A stretch of DNA of 64,000 nucleotides from Flagellimonas meridianipacifica (GCF_003001695.1 NZ_PVYX01000002.1:1-64000), one strand, 5' to 3'; shown: positions 11,080-20,210, numbered from the stretch's first letter. Notes: a model not told the origin generated them from the sequence alone. A program made the numbers and translations.

Positions 11080-11405
11080 CGTTGCGACATTTCTTCAAAA
11101 ATATCATTTGAGATGAGATAATATCAGCATATATTAAAAATGTATAGAAAATATGTAGGTATTGAATTAAATCGTTAAAAATAACGGAATACAAAAAAAA
11201 GAGAGATGTTAAATTATCATTATCTCAAAACAGGTCATTCTAGACAGGGCAAGTCTTAAAAAATAAGGGGATAAGGCTATTGTAAAAAAAATAAAGTGAC
11301 AAATGCCCTATAAAAAAGGAGGTGTTTTATAAAAAACATATACTCTTTGAACAACCGCCCCTTATTTTTTTAGAGGTTGGGTTTTTTAATAAAACACGGT
11401 TTATA
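11080..11405. other. Leader of gltB and a long inverted repeat; no gene
   Basis: No coding frame of interest. The gltB-proximal part is AT-rich with a -7-like box at 11096-11103. The part near the acyl-CoA dehydrogenase stop holds the inverted repeat described at 11322-11397. Confidence 0.6.
11322..11397. repeat. Long imperfect inverted repeat
   Basis: The left arm GTGTTTTATAAAAAAC (11322-11337) is the reverse complement of the right arm 11381-11397 except for one extra A. The 43-base loop holds a second short pair, CAACC (11352) / GGTTG (11375). It begins 9 bases past the stop of the acyl-CoA dehydrogenase on the minus strand. It could be a terminator-like or processing structure, or a small non-autonomous element; no target duplication is evident. 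Confidence 0.6.
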
Positions 11406-12548
11406 CTAATCCCTAAGAACACTACGAGAAATCACAATTTTTTGGATTTCTGAAGTACCCTCGTAGATTTGAGTGATTTTGGCATCTCGCATTAAGCGTT
11501 CCACATGATAATCCTTAACAAATCCATTTCCTCCATGTACCTGAACGGCTTCTACTGCGGTTTCCATAGCTACCTCGGATGCATATAATTTGGCCATGGC
11601 TCCGGATAAATCGTAATTGTTGCCATTATCTTTATCCCAAGCTGATTTGTAAACCAAATGTCTGGCTGCTTCAATTTTGGTATGCATATCGGCCAATTTG
11701 AAAGCTATGGCTTGATGATTGCTTATTTCCGTACCAAATGCTTTTCTTTCTTTTGAATATTTTTTTGCGAGTTCATAAGCTCCTGCGGCAATTCCCAAGG
11801 CTTGTGCGGCAATACCAATTCTTCCTCCGGCCAAGGTTTTCATGGCAAATTTGAAACCAAATCCATCTTCACCAATTCTATTTTCTTTTGGTACTTTGAC
11901 ATCATTGAAAATCAAAGAATGTGTGTCACTTCCACGGATGCCCAATTTGTTTTCTTTTGGACCTATTTCAAAACCATCCATTCCCTTTTCAACGATAAAA
12001 GCATTGATTCCTTTATGTCCTTTATCAATATGAGTTTGGGCGATGACCAGATAGACTTCAGCAGAATTTCCGTTGGTAATCCAGTTTTTGGTACCGTTAA
12101 GAATATAATGGTCACCATTTTCCAAAGCGGTGGTCTTTTGGGATGTTGCGTCGCTTCCCGCTTCAGGTTCAGATAGGCAAAAAGCACCAATGGCCTCTCC
12201 TGTGGTTAACCTTGATAAATATTTTTCTTTCTGTGCCTCCGTGCCGTAGGTTTCCAGTCCCCAACAAACCAAAGAGTTGTTTACAGAAACCACTACGGAT
12301 GCCGAAGCATCAATTTTTGATAACTCTTCCATAACCAAAACGTAGGAAAGCGTATCCATTCCGCTACCTCCGTATTTTTCATTCACCATCATCCCCATAA
12401 ATCCAAGCTCTCCCATTTTTTTGACCTGTTCCGCTGGAAACTCCTGTGCTTCATCCCGTTCAATAACTCCGGGAAGCAATTCAGTTTCTGCAAAATCTTT
12501 GGCAGCTTGCTGTATCATCAAATGTTCTTCAGAAAGAGAGAAATCCAT
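11406..12548 (-). CDS. Acyl-CoA dehydrogenase (short-chain/butyryl type)
   Basis: 380 residues, the family's normal size. FAD-dependent alpha,beta-dehydrogenation of acyl-CoA in the cytosol. Signature CLSEPEAGSD is in the FAD-binding middle domain, and the catalytic Glu is residue 363 in QIYEGTSEIQ. Position of that Glu in the last helix is that of short- and medium-chain enzymes, not the long-chain type. It stands alone, so electron transfer flavoprotein must be encoded elsewhere. Confidence 0.95.
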   Translation of the reverse strand: MDFSLSEEHLMIQQAAKDFAETELLPGVIERDEAQEFPAEQVKKMGELGFMGMMVNEKYGGSGMDTLSYVLVMEELSKIDASASVVVSVNNSLVCWGLETYGTEAQKEKYLSRLTTGEAIGAFCLSEPEAGSDATSQKTTALENGDHYILNGTKNWITNGNSAEVYLVIAQTHIDKGHKGINAFIVEKGMDGFEIGPKENKLGIRGSDTHSLIFNDVKVPKENRIGEDGFGFKFAMKTLAGGRIGIAAQALGIAAGAYELAKKYSKERKAFGTEISNHQAIAFKLADMHTKIEAARHLVYKSAWDKDNGNNYDLSGAMAKLYASEVAMETAVEAVQVHGGNGFVKDYHVERLMRDAKITQIYEGTSEIQKIVISRSVLRD

Positions 12549-12780
12549 AATATTGAAAAATAGTTAAAAAAGGTTTGCAAATATAGTGTTTAGGTAGGGA
12601 ATTTCTAAAGGAATGGACGCATAATTGAGAATGGTTTAAAAGAATTGGGTTTACAGAATGGTAGCTCTGCTCGATTTGTATTTTTCTGCAATGAGATTAT
12701 GTGGGCAAACTCATTTTGAATATCTTTAGCAAACTAGACTTAGTATTGTAGACTTAACAACAAAATAAACCAACTGACCT

Positions 12781-14166
12781 ATGGAAACCTTACTGATAGT
12801 CATTTTTGTTCTTGGATATCTTGCCATTACTTTAGAACATAACCTTAAAATTGATAAGCTTATTCCAGCTTTGGCTATGATGGCCATTTTATGGGCTATG
12901 ATGGCTTTTGGAATCGACGGGTTTACTTCTTGGTTTGATTCTGGGAAACATGCTTTGCTTGATAATTTCGGAGCATTGGGGCATGAAGACAAGATGCACT
13001 TATTGGAAGAAACCTTGTTGCATCATTTAGGAAAGACTTCTGAAATATTGGTTTTCCTATTAGGGGCCATGACCATTGTTGAGATTATTGATTATTTCGA
13101 TGGTTTCGCAACTATCAAAACATTTATAAAGACACGGAGCAAGAAAAAGATACTTTGGATTTTTGCCTTCTTGGCCTTCATCCTTTCCGCTATAATAGAT
13201 AACCTTACTGCAACCATAGTTTTGATTTCCATACTACAAAAAATTGTGAATGATAGGAATTCCAGACTTTGGTATGCAGGTTTAATCGTAATTGCTGCCA
13301 ATGCCGGTGGTGCATGGTCGCCTATTGGAGATGTTACGACTACCATGCTTTGGATTGGAAACAAAGTGTCCACTGGAAAACTCATAAGTTATCTATTGCT
13401 ACCTTCCTTAATTTGTATGTTGGTTCCAACATTCATTGCGTCTTTTTTGACTCCTTTCAAAGGAGAAATTGAGGTTGAAGATGCCACACCATCCAAATCA
13501 AAGTTTGGAGCAAGAATGCTTTACTTGGGATTAGGAGCCATTGTTTTTGTACCCATATTCAAAACAGTGACGCATTTGCCACCCTACGTAGGTATGATGC
13601 TCTCTCTTGCCGTAGTCGCCACTTTTGCAGAAATATATAGTCAAACTAAGATTTCCATTTCTTCTGTAAACCATGAAAGTGATGCCGGATCCCACCATAG
13701 TCCGGTGCATAGTGCATTGACTAAAATTGAGTTGCCCAGTATTTTATTCTTTTTGGGAATTTTGATGGCAGTTGCCGCTCTAGAGTCCTTAGGTCTACTT
13801 TTCAATTTTGCTGAGGGCCTAAAGCAAGGTATTGGTTTGATTGGTACGGAACTGGAGGGTACCGAAGTTTCCGATTTGGTTGTACTGATTCTAGGTGTCG
13901 GTTCTGCTGTTATTGACAACGTGCCTTTGGTTGCCGCCAGTTTGGGAATGTTCTCTGAACCTTTGGATAATCCTTTATGGCACTTTATTGCCTATTCTGC
14001 TGGGACAGGGGGTAGTATGCTTATTATCGGCTCAGCAGCTGGCGTTGTGGCCATGGGTATGGAAAAGATTGACTTTTTCTGGTATCTGAAAAAGATAGCA
14101 TGGTTGGCGCTTTTAGGTTTCATTGCCGGAGCTATCGGTTTTATCGCAATGCGATTTTTCCTTTAA
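12781..14166 (+). CDS. nhaD: Sodium:proton antiporter, NhaD family
   Basis: 461 residues with about 12 predicted membrane segments. The order of segments and the motifs NAGGAWSPIGDVTTTMLW and the later VDNVPLVAA-like stretch (here IDNVPLVAASLG) fit NhaD of the ion transporter superfamily, which exchanges Na+/Li+ for protons across the inner membrane. A His-rich loop (GSHHSPVH) lies in the middle. It is a common marine Bacteroidota gene. The ExbB gene follows 59 bases later on the same strand. Confidence 0.93.
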   Translation: METLLIVIFVLGYLAITLEHNLKIDKLIPALAMMAILWAMMAFGIDGFTSWFDSGKHALLDNFGALGHEDKMHLLEETLLHHLGKTSEILVFLLGAMTIVEIIDYFDGFATIKTFIKTRSKKKILWIFAFLAFILSAIIDNLTATIVLISILQKIVNDRNSRLWYAGLIVIAANAGGAWSPIGDVTTTMLWIGNKVSTGKLISYLLLPSLICMLVPTFIASFLTPFKGEIEVEDATPSKSKFGARMLYLGLGAIVFVPIFKTVTHLPPYVGMMLSLAVVATFAEIYSQTKISISSVNHESDAGSHHSPVHSALTKIELPSILFFLGILMAVAALESLGLLFNFAEGLKQGIGLIGTELEGTEVSDLVVLILGVGSAVIDNVPLVAASLGMFSEPLDNPLWHFIAYSAGTGGSMLIIGSAAGVVAMGMEKIDFFWYLKKIAWLALLGFIAGAIGFIAMRFFL

Positions 14167-14225
14167 AGAGATACTTTAACAAAAAAATCTCCGTTATTAT
14201 TGCAACTTAAAATTGGGGATTTTAT

Positions 14226-14918
14226 ATGAATTTGTATCAAGAAGTGGAAACGGCCGCAGAACTTGCCGAAGCTGTTTCAGAGGAAAAGACACTTTCCGTA
14301 ATTGATTTAATTGTTAACGGTGGTACAGGAAGTATTGTAATAATTATGGTGCTTTTTGTGTTATTGTTTGTTGCACTCTATATTTATTTTGAACGCATTT
14401 TTGCCATTAAGGCGGCCTCTAAGATTGATAAGAATTTCATGAACCAGATTCGCGATCATGTGATGAACGGAAAACTGGAAGCTGCGAAATTACTTTGTGC
14501 TCAAACAGATTCTCCGGTGGCTAGGCTCACTGAAAAGGGAGTAGCTCGAATTGGGAAACCCCTTGATGATATCAATACGGCCATCGAAAACGCAGGTACA
14601 CTTGAGGTATATAAGCTTGAAAAAAATGTTAGTGTACTTGCTACAGTAGCTGGAGCAGCGCCCATGATAGGCTTCTTGGGAACCGTGATTGGTATGATTT
14701 TGGCATTCCATGAAATGGCCTCAAGTGGCGGCCAAGCAGAAATGGGCTCATTGGCTTCGGGAATTTATACTGCCATGACCACTACTGTTGCAGGATTGGT
14801 TGTAGGTATTATAGCCTACATTGGTTATAATCACTTGGTGAACAGAACTGACAAAGTGGTACATAAGATGGAAGCCAACGCTGTGGAGTTTTTGGATTTG
14901 TTAAATGAACCGATTTAA
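14226..14918 (+). CDS. MotA/TolQ/ExbB proton channel protein
   Basis: 230 residues with three membrane segments (about 36-60, 140-165 and 180-205). The ExbB/TolQ signatures are AAPMIGFLGTVIGMI and the paired small residues of GIYTAMTTTVAGLVVGI. Together with the next two genes it forms an inner-membrane motor that uses the proton gradient to energise an envelope partner. Gene order ExbB-ExbD-TonB/TolA is intact, with a 14-base gap to the next gene. Confidence 0.93.
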   Translation: MNLYQEVETAAELAEAVSEEKTLSVIDLIVNGGTGSIVIIMVLFVLLFVALYIYFERIFAIKAASKIDKNFMNQIRDHVMNGKLEAAKLLCAQTDSPVARLTEKGVARIGKPLDDINTAIENAGTLEVYKLEKNVSVLATVAGAAPMIGFLGTVIGMILAFHEMASSGGQAEMGSLASGIYTAMTTTVAGLVVGIIAYIGYNHLVNRTDKVVHKMEANAVEFLDLLNEPI

Positions 14919-14932
14919 GGGAAATCTTCGGT

Positions 14933-15319
14933 ATGAAACTAAAGGGAAGAAATAAAGTAAGTCCAGAGTTTAGCATGTCATCCATGACAGATATTGTATT
15001 TCTGTTATTGGTTTTTTTCATGCTGACTTCCAACGCGCCAAATGCATTGGACCTTTTGCTGCCCAAAGCCAAAGGGAAATCGACAAATACTCAAAATGTT
15101 TCGGTGACCATAAACAAGAATCTGGAATATTTTGTGAACAATGAGCAGATTAACGAGGAATACATTGAAATTGAATTAAAAAAAGCACTGGAAGGGCAAG
15201 AGAAGCCTACCATTATTCTAAGGGCAGAGGAGAGCGTTGCAATCAAGGAAGCTGTCAACGTTATGGATATTGCCAACAGAAACAGTTATAAGGTTATCTT
15301 GGCAGTGCGACCCAAGTAA
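14933..15319 (+). CDS. ExbD/TolR-family biopolymer transport protein
   Basis: 128 residues, one N-terminal membrane segment and a periplasmic domain. The proton-carrying Asp is residue 20 in SSMTDIVFLLLVFFML. Its stop codon overlaps the start of the next gene (TAATG), which implies translational coupling within the motor operon. Confidence 0.94.
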   Translation: MKLKGRNKVSPEFSMSSMTDIVFLLLVFFMLTSNAPNALDLLLPKAKGKSTNTQNVSVTINKNLEYFVNNEQINEEYIEIELKKALEGQEKPTIILRAEESVAIKEAVNVMDIANRNSYKVILAVRPK

Positions 15320-16197
15320 TGCCATTTTTAGACACGAGACACAAGAAAAAATCCTTTACGCTTACCACACTCTTATTAAGCGCTTTATTATTGCTGCTTT
15401 TTTACATTGGGTTGACCTATTTGGACCCTCCCATTGAAAATGGCATAGCCATTAATTTCGGTACGACTGATTTCGGGTCCGGCAAGGTGCAACCTAAAGA
15501 AAAAGTTAGGCAAGAGCCCAAGCAAGTGCAACCTGAACCTGTCAAGGAAACTCCACCACCTGCAGAACCCCAACAAACTACATCAAATGAACCCGTTGAA
15601 AAAGTGTTGACAAGCAACGATCAAGAAACCATAAAGATTAATCAACAAAAAGAAGCCAGACGTAAAGCGGAAGAGGCCACCAAAAGGAAAAAGGCAGAGG
15701 CAGAACGTATAGCGAATGAAAAAAGGGCAGCAGAAGAACGAAAAAGAAAGGAACAAGAGGACAAAAAGAAAAATCTGGATGCTTTGATAGGCGGTATAGG
15801 AAAATCGGATGGAACGACGACAGGAAGTGAAGGGGATGATTCTAGACAAGGAGATAAGGGAGACCCAGCTGGGAATCCATATGCTACTAGCTATTATGGA
15901 GCTCCTGGAAGCGGAAGTGGAACTGGTGGATATGGACTCAATGGTCGTTCTTTGGTAAGCAAAGGGGCCGTTCGCCAAGAATGTAATGAGGATGGCAGGG
16001 TTGTGGTTCGAATAGTGGTAGATCGCAACGGAAAGGTCGTTAAAGCAACGCCAGGAGTCAAGGGGACTACAAATAATGCTCCATGTCTTTTAGAGCCAGC
16101 AAGGAAAACTGCGTTACTCCACAAATGGAATTTAGACTCGAAAGCACCTTCTCAACAAATAGGTTTCGTAGTGGTTAACTTTAAGTTGGGTCAGTAG
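15319..16197 (+). CDS. TonB/TolA-like energy transducer
   Basis: 292 residues. One membrane anchor (about 14-33), a Pro/Glu-rich stretch (60-95), a Lys/Glu/Ala coiled coil (105-152) as in TolA, a Gly/Ser-rich linker (160-210) and a C-terminal domain of about 80 residues of the TonB type with GKVV and a final beta strand. Two Cys in that domain (222 and 256) could form a disulfide. The mix of a TolA-like middle and TonB-like end leaves it open whether the set drives uptake through TonB-dependent receptors or keeps the outer membrane attached. The start overlaps the exbD stop. Confidence 0.85.
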   Translation: MPFLDTRHKKKSFTLTTLLLSALLLLLFYIGLTYLDPPIENGIAINFGTTDFGSGKVQPKEKVRQEPKQVQPEPVKETPPPAEPQQTTSNEPVEKVLTSNDQETIKINQQKEARRKAEEATKRKKAEAERIANEKRAAEERKRKEQEDKKKNLDALIGGIGKSDGTTTGSEGDDSRQGDKGDPAGNPYATSYYGAPGSGSGTGGYGLNGRSLVSKGAVRQECNEDGRVVVRIVVDRNGKVVKATPGVKGTTNNAPCLLEPARKTALLHKWNLDSKAPSQQIGFVVVNFKLGQ

Positions 16198-16201
16198 ATT
16201 T

Positions 16202-17413
16202 ATGACTTATAAAGAGACCATTGACTGGATGTTTGCCCAGTTACCTATGTATCAACAAAAGGGAGCTTCAGCCTTGAAGCACAAGTTGGACAACATTCTG
16301 AATTTTAGTCAACATTTAGATACTCCCCACACAAAGTTTAAGAGCATACATGTGGCTGGTACTAACGGCAAAGGCTCTTCGAGTCATATGATTGCCTCTA
16401 TTTTGAAAGAGGCGGGCTATAATGTAGGTCTGTATACTTCACCGCATTTAAAAGATTTTCGCGAACGTATACGAATCAACGGAAAGCCGATTGGTAAGGA
16501 CTTTGTAACCGATTTTATCTCCACCCATATGGACTTTTTGGAAGCTAATTCTCTTTCATTTTTTGAAATGACGGTAGGGATGGCCTTCTCTTACTTTGCT
16601 GAAAAGAATATAGACATCGCTGTTATCGAGGTGGGTCTTGGTGGTCGTTTGGATTCCACAAACATCATAACCCCTGAAGTCTCTTTAATCACAAATATTG
16701 GTTATGACCACATGGATATTTTGGGAGATACTTTGGAGAAAATTGCCCTGGAAAAGGCGGGAATCATAAAAAAGAAAGTTCCCGTAGTGATAAGTGAAAA
16801 ACAACAAGAAACTACAGGTATTTTTCAAATGATTGCTGCTCAAAAACAGTCTCCATTGTTCTTCGCCCAAGATGAACAGGTTGAGGATTATGCTATGGAC
16901 TTGTTAGGGGAATATCAAAAAAAGAATATCAAAGGTGTAGTGGTTACTATCAAAAAGCTGAAAGGTTTTGATGTTAGTAAAAAACATATCAAAAAAGGCT
17001 TATCTCGGGTAATCCGGAACACTGGGCTTTTGGGAAGATGGCAGGTTCTGGGGAAAAACCCCAGCGTAGTTTGTGATACAGCGCATAACAAAGAAGGTTT
17101 GGAAGAGGTCTTAAGTCAACTTAAAAAGCAGAAGTATGAAAATTTGCATATCGTTCTTGGATTTGTCTCTGATAAGACTTTAAGTTCTTTACTATCACTT
17201 TTTCCTAAAAAGGCAACCTATTACTTTGTCAAACCTGATGTGATAAGAGGACTTTCCGAAGCAGTTTTGCAAGAAAAAGCAAGTTCTTTTGGGCTTAAGG
17301 GTGAATCATATTCTTCGGTTAAAAAGGGATTGAAGGCGGCAAAAAAAGCTGCAAGCACATCCGATTTTATCTTTATCGGCGGCAGCACTTTTGTGGTTGC
17401 GGAGGTACTTTAA
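16202..17413 (+). CDS. folC: Bifunctional dihydrofolate/folylpolyglutamate synthase
   Basis: 403 residues of the Mur-ligase-like FolC fold. The ATP loop is GTNGKGSSS (residues 54-61) and the substrate loop IEVGLGGRLDSTNI follows. It adds glutamate to dihydropteroate and folates. The start lies 4 bases after the TonB-like gene stop, so it is likely co-transcribed with the motor operon, an unrelated function. Confidence 0.95.
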   Translation: MTYKETIDWMFAQLPMYQQKGASALKHKLDNILNFSQHLDTPHTKFKSIHVAGTNGKGSSSHMIASILKEAGYNVGLYTSPHLKDFRERIRINGKPIGKDFVTDFISTHMDFLEANSLSFFEMTVGMAFSYFAEKNIDIAVIEVGLGGRLDSTNIITPEVSLITNIGYDHMDILGDTLEKIALEKAGIIKKKVPVVISEKQQETTGIFQMIAAQKQSPLFFAQDEQVEDYAMDLLGEYQKKNIKGVVVTIKKLKGFDVSKKHIKKGLSRVIRNTGLLGRWQVLGKNPSVVCDTAHNKEGLEEVLSQLKKQKYENLHIVLGFVSDKTLSSLLSLFPKKATYYFVKPDVIRGLSEAVLQEKASSFGLKGESYSSVKKGLKAAKKAASTSDFIFIGGSTFVVAEVL

Positions 17414-17431
17414 TATTTTAGGTGTTTTCTT

Positions 17432-17461
17432 TTTGCAAAACAGAAAATGATACTATATTTG
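17432..17461 (+). promoter_or_regulatory. Bacteroidota-type promoter of tRNA-Val
   Basis: TTTG at 17432-17435 and TATATTTG at 17454-17461, separated by 18 bases. Both elements match the Bacteroidota consensus, and the predicted start is about 18 bases ahead of the tRNA. Confidence 0.75.
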
Positions 17462-17483
17462 CACACCCATTTGGGAAACGAAT

Positions 17484-17558
17484 GGGCGCGTAGCTCAGTT
17501 GGTTCAGAGCACCTGGTTTACACCCAGGGGGTCAGGGGTTCGAATCCCTTCGCGCCCA
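17484..17558 (+). tRNA. tRNA-Val (anticodon TAC)
   Basis: 75 bases. The acceptor stem GGGCGCG pairs with CGCGCCC, the anticodon stem CCTGG/CCAGG surrounds the loop TTTACAC, and the T arm carries GGTTCGAAT. The 3' CCA is not encoded. The anticodon TAC reads valine codons GUA/GUG. Confidence 0.96.
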
Positions 17559-17568
17559 CATCTATGGA

Positions 17569-17606
17569 AAAGGGATACATTGGCAAAATGTGTCCCTTTC
17601 TTTTTT
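17569..17606 (+). terminator. Terminator after tRNA-Val
   Basis: A 13-base stem AAAGGGATACATT / AATGTGTCCCTTT (one G-U) with loop GGCAA, followed by TTTTTT after one C. Confidence 0.9.
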
Positions 17607-17784
17607 CAAGATATCACCTTGAAACCTTTTTCCAACTCTTAGTCCTATCCTCTTTATTGTTCTGAAAGTCAGGTATCAACATAAAAAATATAAATATTAC
17701 TTATGTAAATGGTAAATAGATTAAATAATAATTTATATGAAATTCTTACGTTATTTGTGGCATCAACATCTAATTTAATTTTCT

Positions 17785-19299
17785 ATGGATACAAAAGTAT
17801 TGACCAGACAACCCAGTAAGAAACAACTAAATACACCCGTGAAAGTGGCCGTTGCCCAAGGAGATGGTATTGGCCCAGAAATCATGAAGGCCACTCTTCG
17901 TATTTTGGAAGCTGCCGGTGCCAACATTGAACCAGAGTTCATTGAGCTAGGTGAAAAGGTGTATTTATCTGGAAATACTTCTGGTATTGATGCCAATGCA
18001 TGGGATGCTATCCGTAACAATAAAATAATCTTTAAGGCCCCTATAACAACTCCTCAAGGAAAGGGATACAAAAGTTTGAACGTAACACTTAGAAAGTCTT
18101 TGGGTCTTTTTGCAAATGTAAGACCGGTAACTGCTTTGCACCCTTTCGTTCCTACTCACTTTCCAAATATGGATGTAGTGATTATTCGTGAGAATGAGGA
18201 AGATTTATATGCGGGGATTGAACATAGGCAAACACAAGATGTTTACCAGTGTTTGAAGTTGATTACAAGACCCGGTTGTGAGCGCATTGTCCGATACGCT
18301 TTTGAGTACGCCAAGGCGTTTGGAAGAAAGAAAGTGACCTGTATGGTCAAGGACAACATTATGAAGATTACAGATGGATTGTTCCATACCGTCTTTGATG
18401 AAATCGCCAAGGAATATCCTGAAATAGAAAACGACGTTCAGATTATCGACATAGGCTCAGCCAGATTGGCTGCCAAACCTGAACAATACGATGTAATAGT
18501 CACTGCTAATTTATATGGTGATATTATCTCTGACATCGCTGCAGAAATTGGAGGTTCGGTAGGAATGTGCGGTTCCGCAAATATTGGGAAGAATGTTGCT
18601 ATGTTTGAAGCTATTCACGGTTCTGCTCCGGATATCTCCGGACAAGGAATCGCAAATCCTTCTGGGTTGATAAACGCGGCTGTCGCCATGTTGGCACATA
18701 TTGGACAATCGGAAATAGGGGATAAGGTCAAAAATGCTTGGTTGACCACTTTGGAAGAAGGGTACCATACCGCTGATATTTATCAAGAAGGAATTAGCTT
18801 AAAGAAGGTTGGGGCTCAGGAATTCGCGAATCAAGTAATCTCCAATCTTGGACAAACTCCTTCTGAGCTTGCCAAAAGTGTCTTGGCCCATGGTAAAGGA
18901 GCTGTTCAAATTCCGGATTATGTGCGTAAAACTGAGCACAAGGAGTTGGTAGGGGTAGATGTTTTTCTAGATTGGCAAGGGAATGACCCCAATGAATTGG
19001 GCGATGCTCTTTCGGAATTGGATATCTATCGCTTGAAGCTAAAGATGATTACCAACAGAGGTGTTAAAGTATATCCCAAAGGCTTAAAAGAAACTTATTG
19101 TACAGACCACTGGCGTTGCCGATTTGTAGGAGACGATGCCAAAATAAACACCAAAGAACCCACTTATGCTTCCATCGATTTTGAGCGTGTGGTTGCCTTA
19201 TTGTCCAAACTTGGAAATTTGGGATATGATGTGATTAAAACTGAAAACTTATATGAATTTGACGGAAAACGGGGCTTTTCTCTAGGTCAGGGTGAGTAA
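17785..19299 (+). CDS. icd: Isocitrate dehydrogenase (homodimeric, long form)
   Basis: 504 residues: an IDH/IPMDH catalytic domain (about 18-350) plus a C-terminal extension of about 150 residues, as in Thermus-type IDH. KSLNVTLRK carries the Ser and Asn that mark isocitrate rather than isopropylmalate as substrate. The cofactor loop reads HGSAPDISGQGIANP; an Asp-Ile at this place is typical of NAD-using members, while NADP enzymes have Lys-Tyr. The enzyme is usually annotated as NADP-dependent, so cofactor choice is uncertain. TCA-cycle step, cytosolic. A terminator follows. Confidence 0.93.
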   Translation: MDTKVLTRQPSKKQLNTPVKVAVAQGDGIGPEIMKATLRILEAAGANIEPEFIELGEKVYLSGNTSGIDANAWDAIRNNKIIFKAPITTPQGKGYKSLNVTLRKSLGLFANVRPVTALHPFVPTHFPNMDVVIIRENEEDLYAGIEHRQTQDVYQCLKLITRPGCERIVRYAFEYAKAFGRKKVTCMVKDNIMKITDGLFHTVFDEIAKEYPEIENDVQIIDIGSARLAAKPEQYDVIVTANLYGDIISDIAAEIGGSVGMCGSANIGKNVAMFEAIHGSAPDISGQGIANPSGLINAAVAMLAHIGQSEIGDKVKNAWLTTLEEGYHTADIYQEGISLKKVGAQEFANQVISNLGQTPSELAKSVLAHGKGAVQIPDYVRKTEHKELVGVDVFLDWQGNDPNELGDALSELDIYRLKLKMITNRGVKVYPKGLKETYCTDHWRCRFVGDDAKINTKEPTYASIDFERVVALLSKLGNLGYDVIKTENLYEFDGKRGFSLGQGE

Positions 19300-19325
19300 A
19301 GCCTTTTGGCTCCATTTTTAGTCGT

Positions 19326-19370
19326 GAATGCATCAGCCTATTTATTGTCCGGGTTGGTGCATTCTCTTTT
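19326..19370 (+). terminator. Terminator after isocitrate dehydrogenase
   Basis: Arms GAATGCATCA and TGGTGCATTC (one G-U) with a 19-base loop, followed by TCTTTT. Confidence 0.75.
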
Positions 19371-19442
19371 ATTTTGGAAAATACTTTACTTGAAAGGAAA
19401 TAGTGAATAAAGTGATAATTAGAGTTTTCCTGATTACATGAC

Positions 19443-19958
19443 CTAATTTCCGTCATAATCATCATCACCTACCCAATCGATTAGGGCGTCTATTTCTTTA
19501 ATCGCTTTGCGCCTTTTTTCTCTAGATTTTGAAATGATTTCCTCGCTATTGTTCGGATTGGATATTTGTAGATTGTAAAAATTGATAATGGTATTGAGCG
19601 CATTAAGCTTAGAGGTGATTTTCATTTGCTCAACCTGTTCTTTAAGTGCTTTCTCTGAGTTCTGTTGCGCTTTGGCAGACTTTTTCAACTCCAGTCTATT
19701 GGCTATAATCTCTTCCCTTTGAAGGTTGATATCCTGTTTTTGAAGTATAATGGTATAAAGAAGGCCGGCGAACGCCATCCCCGAAAAAAGTGCGTTTACA
19801 GCCCCAAAAAGGTCTCCAAAGGTTCCTCTCGACTCCCAATCATCCAAGAAGACAAGGATTAGAATTGCAGATAAAACCCAAATACCAACCACAACAAACA
19901 GGAGTACAGTTAAATTAGGGACAATAATCTTTTTAATAAAAGATGGGCGATTGTTCAT
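19443..19958 (-). CDS. Two-span membrane protein with coiled coil, unknown function
   Basis: 171 residues. Two membrane segments (about 14-36 and 50-70) are followed by a Gln/Lys/Glu-rich coiled coil (72-125) and an acidic end (DWVGDDDYDGN). The layout resembles phage-type or stress membrane proteins annotated only as hypothetical. It faces isocitrate dehydrogenase convergently and is divergent from dps. I do not recognise a family. Confidence 0.75.
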   Translation of the reverse strand: MNNRPSFIKKIIVPNLTVLLFVVVGIWVLSAILILVFLDDWESRGTFGDLFGAVNALFSGMAFAGLLYTIILQKQDINLQREEIIANRLELKKSAKAQQNSEKALKEQVEQMKITSKLNALNTIINFYNLQISNPNNSEEIISKSREKRRKAIKEIDALIDWVGDDDYDGN

Positions 19959-20102
19959 TTTTAAAATGCAATTAAGTCCAAAAGACTTGTTAATGAGTAT
20001 GTCGTGACTGTTAAACCCTGTTAAATACTTGACTTTCCCGGATTAAACTGTATATTAAAAGTATGAAACATTTAGTACACATCTTCAAACCATTTGTTTT
20101 CT

Positions 20103-20120
20103 AAGTCGAGTAATCGGCTT
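20103..20120 (+). promoter_or_regulatory. Inverted repeat 1 upstream of dps
   Basis: AAGTCGA (20103-20109) and TCGGCTT (20114-20120) pair with one G-U and a 4-base loop. First of three stacked inverted repeats ahead of dps. Confidence 0.4.
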
Positions 20121-20129
20121 CATTTCTTG

Positions 20130-20146
20130 TGACGTGCTTTACGTCA
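20130..20146 (+). promoter_or_regulatory. Inverted repeat 2 upstream of dps, operator-like
   Basis: Perfect TGACGT-N5-ACGTCA. The size and symmetry suit a dimeric DNA-binding regulator. Its position is 90 bases before the dps start. Confidence 0.45.
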
Positions 20147-20176
20147 ACCACCGCAATAGTTAGTTATTTTTTAATT

Positions 20177-20210
20177 CTTGAATCCATGTAAACTCATGGA
20201 TTAATTCAAG
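20177..20210 (+). promoter_or_regulatory. Hairpin in the dps leader
   Basis: CTTGAATCCATG (20177-20188) pairs with CATGGA...TTCAAG (20195-20210), with a 6-base loop and a 4-base bulge. It ends 25 bases before the dps start, so it should be in the mRNA and close to the ribosome site. Confidence 0.5.
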
